A stretch of 64,000 bases of DNA from assembly GCA_963970005.1 (NCBI GenBank), contig CAXAMN010001292.1, positions 315,838 through 379,837 of the forward strand, in the 5' to 3' direction. The translations under genes were made by a program, and so were the position numbers. Of the stretch, positions 8,600 through 19,261 are shown in pieces. This DNA is from Durusdinium trenchii. Taxonomy: Eukaryota; Sar; Dinophyceae; Suessiales; Symbiodiniaceae. Below the pieces are notes generated by a model. That model worked only from the letters and a program-made list of their open reading frames with translations, made no database searches and had not been told where the DNA came from. Positions within the stretch are counted from its first letter, which is position 1; every line of letters starts with the position of its first letter.

Positions 8600-11040
8600 C
8601 CCTGCGTGTGAGTTCTCTCAGACTTCTGTTCATTCCGCATTTGACAGTATGTGGCACGGCGCGGGCGGCGCAAGTATCTATACCCGCATACCGCGTACTT
8701 GTTTTAGCGTGTACCTAGGCTGTGTTGGACTAACGCCCTCAAGGTGGGCGACTGGGGTGGCACATAACAGGAAGTACACCCGCAGCAATCTCCCACTTGT
8801 GCCGAACCCGGACGGAGGGGTGAAGATCTAAGAGAAAACCCCGAGGTTGCGGCGTGCTACTCCAGTGCAAGCAATGCCAGGACTCCCCTCTCCAAGGCCG
8901 CATCAAACACGGAAAAGGTTCATTTCCTGCATTGCCATCCAATCGTGGTCAAAATGCAGAAGAAGCCTGGGAAGAACAGCAGTCTTTATCCGAAGGTGGG
9001 GGAGCAGCTGATCCACCCCTCACAAATACCAACTAAATGCCTCAAAGCCAAGGAATCCGGCGCCTGCCGTGCTCCGTCCAAGATGCCAGGAGTGGCGCTA
9101 CTACTTAGCAAACTAAGCAAACGGGCCCCGGGCCCTCAGTTGAGAGGCGTAATTCAATACCTAAGGCCAGCAAATTAAATGCGGACATAACCCCTGAACC
9201 CAGGCAAGCGCCCTCAATGCCCAAAATTGCTTAAAAGGGTGTGTAGTGCACAGAATTGAGCCGTTTTGCAATTTGAGGCCAACCTGCAGCTGCACTGGCA
9301 AGAGGTTCGGCGCCATGGAGTCAACTCTTGTGGCCACCTGCTGAACATGGTGAGGGAGCCCAATACCTAGATCATGCAATGAGACGCGCAGCTGAGAGAT
9401 TTCCTAAAGCGACGGAGCGAAGCTGAGATTGCTGTCAAAAACGGGGCCCAAGAGGCTGATAGAGGAAACAAAAACCATGTCAGCTCCATCAAGTGTGGGA
9501 AGGCCGGTGTAGCTTGGCTGCCTGCCACTTTCTTCGGGCCAGCAAGTGGAAACACCGCAAGAAATGCTCCAAGTCTTTGCGCGCACGGTGTGGATACCCC
9601 ACAATGCGGGTCAGCAATGAGTGAGTGGCCAGCGCATCAAAGGCAACCATGACTGTCCCCAAAGGGGCGGAGCGAAGCAGGTTAGGTTGAAGTGTCAGGA
9701 GCAGTTCCGCGACATGCTTGAATTAAGAAGGTCACAGTAGAAACCTCAACTTCGCCAGACAGCCGACTGCGCAGCTGATGTCTATCAACAGGGTTGGGGA
9801 AGCGCCAAGAGAAACACCGATGACGCTCTGGCGCAACTGATCCCGGTTACCCCTAGCCAACGCTCCAGACGGCGCGATGACCTCCTTGCCCAAGTCCAGC
9901 AGCGACTAAAAGAATTGCAGGCCGTTCCAACAGCCCGGAACGAACGCGAAAGTGGCCCTGCTGCCTTGACCACTGGAATAAGGCATTCTTTATCGCGAAG
10001 TGCCCTGCGTTTCCAGGTTTGGCATTTTGTAGAGGGGAAATTTGAGCGCGCCCAGAATATGCTGATTTGCAGACTTGCGATTCTTTAGACAAATGCGGTC
10101 ATTCCCATTTAAGGCGGGTGGTTTTGAGCTCACCGGTTTGCATCTTGTAGGAAACTTTGCGTTTTATAGAGGAAGTTGCGCAGGAGGACCTGACAGAGGG
10201 ATGCAGGATTGTCGTTGCGTTTTTATATACAAGGTATGCGCACAAGACCGGCAACACGATGCATTCAAAAATGGTTAACTTGCCAAGAATGGCCTGTTGT
10301 ATAGCGAGTGCTGATTAGCACCGGTTCTGATAGTTTGCCCCGTTTGCCATTTTGTAGCGGTGGGACGTTTCTGGTATCTCCCTTTCCGTAGTTTCATTGT
10401 GTTGTACTTTAACTGGCTACCTTAAATGGCTCTACAAAATAACACACTCTACAATTGGGTCGTCGTTGTTTTATTTTTGTTTTATTTTCCAATTTGCCTT
10501 CGACCTCACTTGCAGAACTCGTGCCCTAACGTCCTTCCAGAACCTTACCATGTTGTAGTTTGTGTATGTTTGCGTCCCTGTCCCCAAATGCCCTTGCGCG
10601 TGGCATCTTGTAGTTAACTACCTAAGGGCTGCCGTGGACAAAGTGAAATCACAATACCCCCGCAGTTTTTGAGGCTTGACACGTGTCTCGCGCGAAAGGG
10701 TTGCCACCGACGCACCGAATCGCAAGTTTCACTCAGCCACTGGCACGTGACATGTAATGCAAAAAGTGCGAAAAGGTTGCTTTTCGTGGCGTCTCACCGG
10801 CGCTGCCCCCAGCCTGAGAGAAAGATTTTTATCAACGAAAAGGGAAAGGGAAGGGATAGGAGAGAGAATGAGAGGAGAAGAGAGAATGAGAGAGAGAAAA
10901 GGAGAGATGCGCAGGTGTGAAGATGCATGCGTGTGAAAGCAAAGCACGCGTGTCACATGTTCACTTCGAGCCCTGGAGCCCGGTTCTCTGTGGAAAAAAG
11001 CAAGCAGGGCTTGCGCGTGGCTGGTCGGGGATTGGCAGTT
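8600..11040. other. Stretch without recognisable genes
   Basis: Short open frames only, none with a recognisable domain. Features seen: CATTTTGTAG-like decamers between 10020 and 10615, a GGGAAAGGGAAGGGATAGGAG purine tract followed by GAGAGAATGAGAG repeats at 10835-10925, and GATGCATGCGTGTGAAAG just before the copia 2 direct repeat. Confidence 0.6.
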
Positions 11041-11043
11041 GAA

Positions 11044-11112
11044 TTCACTTTGTTGCTTGACGGTCGATTCCGCCTGTTCGGAAGTCTCCCTGCCAATTTC
11101 GGGTCATAGATT
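11044..11112 (+). repeat. 69-bp direct repeat, left copy (candidate LTR end of copia 2)
   Basis: Starts ttcactttgttgcttgac and ends atttcgggtcatagatt. It is identical base for base to 19193-19261 on the same strand, and the two copies flank the whole copia 2 coding region. Four bases after it comes TGGTAGCGGAGCT, close to the usual copia primer-binding site TGGTATCAGAGC. This suggests an extremely short LTR, or the conserved core of a longer diverged one. Confidence 0.7.
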
Positions 11113-11116
11113 TAAC

Positions 11117-11129
11117 TGGTAGCGGAGCT
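11117..11129 (+). promoter_or_regulatory. copia 2: candidate primer-binding site
   Basis: TGGTAGCGGAGCT matches the initiator-tRNA-Met primer-binding site of many copia elements (TGGTATCAGAGC) in its first five and last four bases and sits right after the left direct repeat, where a primer-binding site is expected. Confidence 0.45.
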
Positions 11130-11492
11130 ACCTGGCGATCGACACAGGGACATCTACATTGAGCCCAGTTGTTGAAGAGCGCGAAAGGCGATGCCTGAAG
11201 ACAGGTCTGAAACGGCAGGAGCTACCACCTTGGACGTTGGCACCTCAGGAGGCAACTTGGCCTCCTTGATATACCTTTGATCCAGCAGCGGACAAAATGT
11301 GGGACCACTCCAAAAGATTGAATTGTTGACGAGTTGACAACAGTATGGCCGGAGACCCGTCTGAACGAGTTGGCCACCCACATCATCCTCACAAAAGGAC
11401 CTGGCTTTGGCAAACTTCAGCTTCGCAGAAAAGGCTGATCACCGGAACGTGCGAGGGAATTGAGGAGATTGTGAACACTGTAGGAGGACAGT

Positions 11493-12156
11493 TTGGCGCA
11501 GGTCAATCTCGAACGGAAGTTCGACATCGTGGAGGAGAAGGCCTTGTTTCGTTGTCAGCAAAAGATGGACGAGAACTCCGACTCCTATCTAGCAAGGACA
11601 GAAGTGGTTCGGACAGAGCTCCATATGAAGAAGAACCTCAAGGAAGTCCAGGCCTATATCACCCTTCAGGGGAGTCGATTGACGCCAGAAGACAAGAAAA
11701 GGGTCCTGGTGGAATCAGGAGCCGAAAGATCAGGAGCTGAACTGGAAGTTGAAAAGGTGAACGCAGCTATTCGTACGTTGGGCTCCACGTTCTTTCAAGA
11801 GTTCACCACCGAGAAGAAGGACAAGAACATGAAGACATATGATCACCTTACCTTCGGAGTTGACCATGTGGATGAACCTCAAGAAGAGAACCTCATGGAC
11901 TGCGAAGAAGAATGGGATGAAGAAACCCTCGAAGCCATGGCCGTGGGCGACGAAGATGCATCGTTGGTATGGCAGTGTGAGAATGCCATGATGGACACCA
12001 TCCAGGAGGACAAAGATCTCGCAACCTTCTATGTGTCCTACCAAGATGCACGCCGCCGCTTGCTGGAAAAGACACGATCGAGAGGCTTCTGGCCCCTCAA
12101 AGTGGAAATCCAGTGGCAAAAGGGGTTTTGCAATTTCAATTTTGGGGCTGGAAAAT
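11493..12156 (+). pseudogene. copia 2: Gag, capsid region
   Basis: Open frame with the character of dinoflagellate copia Gag: FDIVEEKALFRCQQK, then ENSDSYLARTEVV, AYITLQGSRLTPEDKKRV, AIRTLGSTFFQEF, an acidic patch (CEEEWDEETLEAMAVGDEDA) and YVSYQDARRRLLEKTRSRGF just before the nucleic-acid-binding tail. In the family this protein builds the particle that packages element RNA. Coding is lost at about 12156, where the CCGGGCGCCGGCC end of the inserted element begins, and the zinc knuckle reappears beyond it at 13279. The frame may start further upstream (11345), where a related but shifted frame is open. Confidence 0.75.
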
Positions 12157-12509
12157 CCGGGCGCCGGCCAGGAAGCCCGTGGCGTGCCCGGAGGGCCTTC
12201 GGTGGTAACCGAAGGTTGTAGACGCTTGGCCCCCCACGAAAAACGGGGGGACCCCCTTCCCACTTCCTCCCCACCTCTGGGTCACTGAAGTCGCTGTAAT
12301 TTACGGTAAACACAGGGTTTTGGGCCCCTCGGCGGCCGAGAATTTCATCTTGGCGATGTCAAAAAATGTAGGTTTTTCCATGGTTTTTGCTTTGCGGGAA
12401 GGAAAATCGTAAAAAGTTGTATCGGAAGATTTTTTCAACATAAATTGCCTAACATAATTATCCCTAACATAGGCCCAAGATAGCCAACATATCCCCAACA
12501 TATGGACTT

Positions 12510-12914
12510 ATGATCGCTGGGCTGCCTGATCCGCTGATCCGCGGGGTGATCTGCTGATCCGCTGATCCGCTGGCTGATCCGGTGATCCGCCGATCCGCTG
12601 GCTGATCCGCTGATCCGCTGGCTGATCCGCTGGTCCGCTGTTCCGCGGCATGGCTGATCCGCTGATCCGCGGGCTGGTCCCCTGGCTGCTCCGCTGATCC
12701 GCTGGCTGATCCGCTGATCCGCTGATCCGCTGGTCCGCTGTTTGGCTGGCTGATCCGCTGCCGCGGGNNNNNNNNNNGCTGATCCGCTGCCGCGGGCTGG
12801 TCCCCTGGCTGATCCGCTGATCCGGTGGTCCGCTGATCCGCTGGCTGATCCGCTGATCCGGTGATCAGCTGGCTGATCCGCTGATCCGCTGGCTGATCCG
12901 CTGATCCGCTGATC
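12510..12914. repeat. 10-bp satellite CTGATCCGCT with assembly gap
   Basis: Forty or so copies of ctgatccgct, ggctgatccg and ctggtccgct in runs of two to four, separated by ccgcgggctggtcccctgg blocks. Bases 12768-12777 are ten N, so the true array length is unknown. Long open frames on the minus strand are repeat artefacts. Confidence 0.9.
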
Positions 12915-12919
12915 ATGAG

Positions 12920-13200
12920 TGAACATATGCCCAACATAGCCTCCAAGATGGCTCAACATAGGGCCAACATATATGCCAACATGGGGCCAACATACGCCAA
13001 CATAGGCCCAACCTAGGCCAACATGGGCCTAACATAGGCCAACGTAGGTTGACCATAGGCTCAACATGGGCCCAAGATGTGCCCAACATAGACCACATGG
13101 GCCCAACTTGGCCCAACCTAGGGCCAAGATGCGCACCAGATACCTCAACTCTGCTCAATATAGGCCCCGCCAACATGGGCGTGACATACGCCCCACAGAC
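12920..13200. repeat. CCAACATAGG satellite
   Basis: About two dozen imperfect copies of caacataggcc/caacatgggcc in one orientation, continuing from the CTGATCCGCT array. Shorter related pieces (cctaacataggcc, ccaacatatc) also flank the first array at 12448-12500, so the two satellites are interleaved. Confidence 0.85.
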
Positions 13201-13220
13201 CCAAGTGGGCCGGCGCCCGG

Positions 13221-13411
13221 CTGTTAGGCGTAAGCCTTTAAATCCAAAGGCCTGGCCCATCGAATTGCTTCATCGACATGCAGATTGTGTGGCCAAAAGG
13301 GCTATTGAAAGGCCGAATGCCCGTCATGGAAGAGCGCGTCCAATCCAGAGACCACCCAGGCGCCGAGTTCCGAAGCTTTGGAGCAAGCTAAGGAAGAATG
13401 TTTTGCAGTAG
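13221..13411 (+). pseudogene. copia 2: Gag zinc knuckle, damaged
   Basis: The frame resuming after the insertion reads IASSTCRLCGQKGY, a stop (TGA, 13306-13308), then KAECP. This is a CX2CX4HX4C retroviral-type zinc knuckle (13279-13320) with Tyr in place of the fourth-position His, and a TGA where Trp is usual (GHW becoming GY-stop). Normal role: binding element RNA for packaging. Both changes would abolish function. Confidence 0.7.
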
Positions 13412-13559
13412 TTTCGACCTCGTTCGCCGATCGTCTCAATTAAGAACCGATTGCAGCAGATCCCCTCACTCAGCAAAAATGCAAAAAAGCTCGCAATACA
13501 ACGGCTTGAAAGCCGCCGACTTGAGCCGAAATCTGTACAGCCAATGTCATGGAATGGAC

Positions 13560-13790
13560 AGCCGAACCGGAAAGCGCTTGTTGATTTAGGGACATCCCAA
13601 ACAGTGTGATGGGAGAAAGCCAAGCGCAGGACCTCCTGGACAGTCTTCCCCATTCCATCCGTGAGCAAGTCAAGAAAACAGAATGCAACCTCGTTTTCCG
13701 GTTCCACAGCAAGTACTTAGGCAGGTTTCTGGAAACATCAGCATCAACTCGAACCTCATGCTGTTAGACATCAACCAGTGAAGGGACCAG
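13560..13790 (+). pseudogene. copia 2: aspartic protease, frameshifted
   Basis: LVDLGTSQT (Asp codon 13583-13585) is the active-site strand of a copia protease in the D-[LST]-G-[AT]-S form common in dinoflagellate elements. One base of frameshift near 13603 separates it from VMGESQAQDLLDSLPHSIRE and VKKTECNLVFRFHSKYLG, the following protease sequence. The pieces are in the expected order after the zinc knuckle. Confidence 0.7.
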
Positions 13791-13791
13791 G

Positions 13792-14448
13792 ATGCAGGGG
13801 CCCGTGTCGGCTCATCCGGGTCCAATGCCGGAGGCGCAGAACCCCGTACCACGCGAAACCATGGAAAAGTCAAGTGCGCCAGCAGCCGAAGAATCTCGCT
13901 CGAATCGTTCGTTAGAAGGGTCCACGCATAAGCTAGAAGAGGGCCAAAGCAGTTTGAACATGTCAGCCGTTCGAACTAGCTCTCAAGATCGTGCCCCGAC
14001 GCCACCCTCCTCAAGTGATCATGTCATCCTTGGGTCAGAAGCTCGCCCAATTCCAGAGCAACGTGAAGCAGGAAGATCGAAAAAGCGTTCTCCGACCAGC
14101 GTTGGACGAAATGGTTCGCGTCGACCTACGAGAGCAGCGCCAAGCCGGAACATCTCAAGTTGCGCCGCTGAACGTCGCCGAGAGCCCCAAAGCTTCCATC
14201 AAGACCAAGAAGATGGAAACCATCCAAGCTTTGCTGCAATGGAACCCGGACTCATGGCGCAGCCAGTCGATCCCTGGGTACCGAACGAGATCAACCTGCA
14301 CGAGATCAAGGATCATCAAGAACAGCAAGACGTGAGGCTGAGCCAGATCGAAAGTGCGCTGAGCGCCATCATCCAGCACCTCGAACAGCAGAATGCACCA
14401 TCGGCAAGTCAGTCTCCATGGACGATGGTCAAGCAGGAACCTCAATGA
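13792..14448 (+). pseudogene. copia 2: protease-integrase spacer coding
   Basis: A 218-residue open frame starting MQGPVSAHPGPMPEAQ, rich in Ser, Pro and Arg and ending in a predicted helical stretch (RLSQIESALSAIIQHLEQQN). No named domain is recognisable. It lies between the protease and integrase parts of copia 2 and is best read as its variable spacer. The overlapping frame at 13991-14335 is also open, so either could be the ancestral one. Confidence 0.45.
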
Positions 14449-15775
14449 GCCCGATCACGAAAGGTTCTTGACCGAGACTGCTTGTCTCGTGGGTCAGTCA
14501 CCGTTTTGATTTTGACTTTGTAGCACCGTCGCCTCAGAGCTACACGACGCAGTGTAATCAATGGCTAGAACAGTTTCGTAAAGAATATGCTGAGATTGCG
14601 CAAACTATTCGCCCGAATCCCAAGAAGAGCTTTTTGCTCGAGGTGATGTGTTCTCAAGAGAGAGAGAGAGACAAAAGAGAGAGAGAGAGTGAACTGACCC
14701 GACAATGTCTGCGGCAAGGTCTCCCAGAAAAACGTTTCGGATATCGTGAAGGAGACTTGAAAACCAGAATAGGTCGCCGATCTTTTTCTGTCACTTGGCA
14801 AGGGATCTACCGCAGAATGTCTGGATCAGTCCCACGTGTGGTCCATGGTACCTCAATATGAGCGAAAGCGCTAGCACGTGCGTGGAGATCCTTCGTCGAC
14901 GGAAAGTCCATGTGTGGCAAATTGCAGTAGCGCGATTCCTCCAAGAACACCAAGAGCAAAACAAAAGAATTTCCATTGTGAGCAACTACAAGGGTCTCAC
15001 ATGTTAACCTTACCGTGCTTTCAGCCCATCATCAAGGTTGCGCAGCCAAGCGCTTTTGACCTTTGCCGAGTTGGAAACCTCCGTGAGCCAGTGACCTCCA
15101 AGCCCATCCGGAGCACCTCCTCCAAGTCGTTTTTCGAGATGTTCGAAGCGCTGAACAATCGGAGACGCCATGAAGAACATGGTCATGGTTCCAATGGTAC
15201 CACGAAGGTCAATGGTCATACCATGTCTGTGTCTCAATACACTTGAGTTGAACCCACGAAAGTTTGCCCGACAAATCGTCCAGAGCCTTCGAAAAAAGAG
15301 AATCGGAAACCAATGAGGATCCTGCCCGCAGAGGATGAAGATCCTACAAAACGCCGGAGAAACGCCAGAAGAACTAGACATGGTGCTGTCGTATCCTACA
15401 CAAACCAAGAACAAATGGTCTCGAATCATTGGATATCCTCCCGAAATCCTGGTTTTCGGAAAACTCAGTCAGAGCCCAGGTTCGTTGCGCAGTGATCCTG
15501 ACAAAGCATCCCATGAACAGAAACACCGGAAGGCATCAAGTTCCGCGAACGCCTGCTGCGTCGCGAACAAGCGCGAAAAGCACTTTCCGTTGTGGACAAT
15601 TCCCAGTCGCGGAGAAGAGCCATGCACCGAAAGAACACGTCCCCAAAAGATGGTGTTTCACCAAGGGGATTGGACCATGGCATGGAGAAAGGAAAATCAT
15701 TGGCTTGGCCCCCTCAAGGTGATTGTTCAAGAGGGCAGCAATGGGAAACAAAATGTTTCGGTTAGCGCCTGAGCA
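14449..15775 (+). pseudogene. copia 2: integrase region, decayed
   Basis: The best-preserved part is the C-terminal half: TKNKWSRIIGYPPEILVFGK, then SPGSLRSD, a region in shifted frames equivalent to RFRERLLRREQARKAL, FHQGDWTMAWRKENHWLGPL (integrase C-terminal GDWVMYW-like strand) and VIVQEGSN, and finally MFRLAPEHARPLSA. The catalytic core upstream (14565-15300) is only patchily readable, and I could not place all three acidic residues. Several one-base shifts and stops make it non-functional. Confidence 0.65.
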
Positions 15776-16861
15776 TGCCAGACCGCTTTCGGCCCGAAAG
15801 CGGTGTGAAGAAATGTCCTATGCCAAGGGTGAACATTCCGAGCCCAGAAGAAACACATGCGAAACACCCAGGGAACAACCAGATGGAGAACCTGAAGCGT
15901 CGACTTCCCATCATCCATGGGCCTAGCTCTGATGCCGAATACACGCCTTCGATAGGGGAACCATCTCCCGAAGGGCCAGAACCCCCTGAAACAACAACAG
16001 TAGAACTGCCAGAGAACATCCCTGTTCCCAGAGGATGACTTTTCTGCGATATCTTTATACGGCCAATTCTGAACAAGGATGGCGCTTTCGAAACGATCCC
16101 AGACCGGAGCCAATGGCATTCTTGGTTTCGGCAGCAAAGAAACAAAGATCAGAAGTTAAATTGGCCAATTTGACGGAAGAAGAGAAACAACCTTTCCATG
16201 AAGCTAAACTGAAGGAAGTCCAAAGCTGGTTAGACACCAAGACAGTATGCAAGATACTTCGTCACAGGATCCCCGAGAGTAGCATCTTCAAACGCCGCTG
16301 GATCTTGACTTGGAAAAAGATTCTGAAACAAACGCGCATCTAAGTAACGATGGTAAGCATGCTGATAACAGGAAAGCCAAAGCACGTTTGGTCGCGCTGG
16401 GATATCAAGATCCCAATCTGAGTGAACTCGATCGAGACTCCCCGACATTGAGCAAGCTCAGCCGCAGCTTGCAATGCTGCAACTCTGGGTATCGAATCAA
16501 TGGACCGTAGGATCTTTCGATGTGAGGACTGCCTTTTTGAGAGGAAGTTTTGTCCATGATCGAAACGCCAGGGTGCTAGGTCTCGAGCCTCCCCCTGAAC
16601 TTCGCGAGCAGATGAAGTTGAGGCCAAGGGGGGCCTACAGACTTGCTAACGCTCCATTGTTGCGGTTCAAGGAGCTTTGCCTTAACCGAGTTGGTTTTTG
16701 AAACTGCGCCGTTCGACCCATGCTGCTTTGTGCTCTATGACGAAAACAATGCGCCTCGCGGTTTTGTGGCATTCACGTAGACAATGGTTGTTGTTTGCCG
16801 GGGAATCCATTTTTCACCAGAAAGCCGGAAGTCCAAAGATTTTGTCTTTAATGTGCGATCC
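15776..16861 (+). pseudogene. copia 2: reverse transcriptase, N-terminal and palm
   Basis: Readable blocks in order: EVKLANLTEEEKQPFHEAK and VQSWLDTKTVCKIL (pol linker), FKRRWILTWKK, then after a frameshift AKARLVALGYQDPNL (fingers), WTVGSFDVRTAFLRG (first catalytic Asp), GAYRLANAP, FETAPFDPCCFVLYDE, and GIHVDNG at 16771-16788 for the HVDDG active site, with the second Asp changed to Asn. The domain stops at 16861, where the next insertion begins. The catalytic substitution and several shifts show that it is dead. Confidence 0.75.
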
Positions 16862-18006
16862 TGATTAGTAAAGGGCCCCCCCCCTCAAACAAACAGGCGA
16901 CTCTCTATAATAAATTATCACCAAAACAAATCTGGATTCCTGGTGAGGGATCTTTTGTAATTGATTGTAGTATTAATTTTCCTTTCATAGATTGTATTCA
17001 GCTTCCTTTCTCAGGTGCTTTGTAATTGTTCTCAGCAATCCTTTTGCTTTGCAGCCTCAGATCTTCAGCTCAAGAGAAGCCCCAAGCTTTCAGCTTCTTT
17101 TTCAGCTTCTTCCTCAGCTTCCATGGCTTCCTAAGTAAAGGAAGATTCCATGAGCAGTTTTTTCCAGTGGAAAAAACTTTTCACAATTGAGAACCCAAAA
17201 ACAAATCTATTATTGAGGATCAGGTGCCTGGTCTACTACCTTGAAAATTTGTTTAGGAGCAATGTTTTATAAAGGGTTTAATTAGGAGTTAGTGGTTTTG
17301 GTCAGCTGTCAATTTTGAAGAAACCTAGAGAACGCTATATCAGCTAATGCATCATAATCATTGGCCTCAGGGGCTAAGGAAAGGACGGTTCCATGAACAT
17401 GTTTTCCGGTGGAAAAACTTTTCACAATTGAGAACCCAAAAACAAATCTATTATTGAGGATCAGGTGCCTTCCTGGTTTGATACCTTGAAAATTTGTTTA
17501 GGAGCAATGTTTTATAAAGGTTTTAATTAGGAATTGGTGGTTTTGGTCAGCTGTCAGTTTTGAAGAAACCTAGAGAAAGCTATATCAGCTAATGAATCAT
17601 AATCATTGGCCTCAGGAGCTAAGGAAAGGAAGATTCCATGAGCATTTTTTCCAGTGGAAAAATCTTTTCACAATTGAGAACCCAAAAACAAATCTATTAT
17701 TGAGGATCAGGTGCCTTCCTGGTCTACTACCTTGAAAATTTGTTTAGGAGCAATGTTTTATAAAGGGTTTAATTAGGAATTGGTGGTTTTGGTCAGCAGT
17801 CAGTTTTGAAGAAACCTAGAAAAAGCTATATCAGCTAATGACATAATCATTAGCCTCAGAAGGAATTCAAACCCTTAATAGGTTTCCAATTTGAAAATTT
17901 AGGGTCACCCAAAAATTTAGCGTTATTCAGGACCACTTTTTCAAACAGGGGGGTCTAAATAAATTTGAAAAAATTTCGCATTATAGAGGACCCCTTTACT
18001 AATCGA
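16862..18006. mobile_element. 1145-bp TIR insertion in copia 2 with internal 244-bp repeats
   Basis: Ends are inverted: left TGATTAGTAAAGGGCCCCC, right (reverse complement) CGATTAGTAAAGGGGTCC. A GATCC pentamer lies just outside both ends (16857-16861 and 18007-18011) and may be the target duplication. It separates the reverse transcriptase of copia 2 from its RNase H. The interior is AT-rich, unlike its surroundings, without coding capacity, and contains three copies of a 244-bp repeat. It is a non-autonomous DNA-transposon-like insertion of unknown superfamily. Confidence 0.65.
17131..17865. repeat. 244-bp tandem repeat, three copies
   Basis: Units begin at 17131, 17374 and 17619 with ctaagnaaaggaagattcc. 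They share cttttcacaattgagaacc, then aacaaatctattattgagg, cttgaaaatttgtttagg and tcagctaatg, and are more than 90 percent alike by eye. The array lies wholly within the 1145-bp insertion. Confidence 0.9.
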
Positions 18007-18830
18007 GATCCAACATTACAAGTCTTCAAATCAGTCAAGAGGGTGATGGTTCCATAACAGTTGGTCAGAGTGTATATGTCAAACACATTCAACCCAATCG
18101 AATAGAAAAGGAACGAAGAAAATACCCTGTGACGAGCCCATCGCAGGAGGGTCTGATAGGGAGCCTCCAATGTGCCGCTGTGAACACACGCCCCGACCTA
18201 GGAAGTCGTTTGAGCCATTGCACAGCCACATTTATAATGGACAAGTCAAAGACTTGTTTGAAGGAAACAACATTTTGCATGATGCCAAAGTCCATGTGTC
18301 AAGCATCACATCAAGGACTGATGATCGTGACCGTACATCAAAACATCGGACAGAGCCACAAAAGCAAAAAGCATCCAATCCTGTGGTCCTCGAAGAAAAC
18401 TCAGAAACTGGCTGTCAGCACTCTTTCGGCAGAGGCAATGGCATTGGCAGGAGCAGTAGATTTGCTGGCTTGGCGCCGACTATTTTGGGGATGGCTTCTA
18501 GACCGGACACGTCAAATGGCGCCTGGGAGATCAAACTCTCTCTCAGCTTCCCCCAGCACTTCGGCGTTGAAAGACGAACGAGACTTAACAGATCCAAACA
18601 AGTCAGTCAGTGAGAATCTACTCAAACTGTACTCCAAAGGATAGGTCATGGATTCAATCTATGATCTAATAAGTCGAGCTGCTGCACCGTCAACCTTGCT
18701 GCAAGCAAAGCTCATCAGAAAACATCTAACCACAGGGGTACGCATTCGTTGGGTTCCATCAAACGCTCAAGTAGCAGACTGTCTCACCAAGATTGATCCT
18801 TCGTCGCTTCGTGAAATCCTACAAGTATAA
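18007..18830 (+). pseudogene. copia 2: RNase H and C-terminal end of pol
   Basis: Resumes after the insertion with GLIGSLQCAAVNTRPDLGSR, the conserved connection motif, then HPILWSSKKTQKLAVSTLSA and EAMALAGAVDLLAWRRLFW (RNase H with its catalytic Glu). After a stop at 18644 a second frame reads DSIYDLISRAAAPSTLLQAK and IRWVPSNAQVADCLTK, ending at 18830. These are the third acidic residue and the terminal ADxLTK motif of copia RNase H. The order is intact but split by stops. 18831-19192 is non-coding leader to the right 69-bp repeat. Confidence 0.8.
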
Positions 18831-19192
18831 GATATCAACTTAAGGACGAAGAAGAATCCTGAAGAATCGCTCAGGTGAAAGGTCCAGACTCCGCTGGATC
18901 AGAAGCCATGGCGTCGATGAGAACGAGCGGAACAAGCTTGGAAGTTGAAAGACGCTAAGGAAAAGCCAGGTCGTCCTTAGACATTTTCGATGATGAAAGC
19001 TCTCGCCCTCCAAGAGAACAATGTTCTTGGCTACTGGCAGGTTTCTTTTTGTGAAGCTTGTGAAATGTTCAATGTCCGCATTGATAGGGACACAACCTTC
19101 AAGTGGGAAAGACAATCTTGCGCCAGAGCCATGTGAACATGTTCGATCAAAATTTAGTTTTGGGAATGCGAAAAGCAAATCGCGCACACATG

Positions 19193-19261
19193 TTCACTTT
19201 GTTGCTTGACGGTCGATTCCGCCTGTTCGGAAGTCTCCCTGCCAATTTCGGGTCATAGATT
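19193..19261 (+). repeat. 69-bp direct repeat, right copy
   Basis: Identical to 11044-11112 in the same orientation. It lies 363 bases after the last codon of copia 2, where a 3' LTR is expected. The bases outside the two copies differ, so the identity ends abruptly on both sides. Confidence 0.7.

Larger units (their letters stand above)
12157..13220. mobile_element. Satellite-filled insertion in copia 2 gag, 13-bp inverted ends
   Basis: CCGGGCGCCGGCC at 12157-12169 recurs as its exact reverse complement at 13208-13220. Between them lie no gag codons; gag resumes after 13220 as AFKSKGLAHRIASS. The interior holds a 10-bp CTGATCCGCT satellite with an assembly gap and a CAACATAGGC satellite. 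I could not find a clean target duplication, and the inverted repeat contains a palindromic GGCGCC core, so the exact ends are uncertain. Confidence 0.5.

Noticed and set aside
12435-12959. Minus-strand frames rich in SADQPADQRIS-type repeats
   Set aside because: Translation of the 10-bp CTGATCCGCT satellite across a run of N; not a gene.
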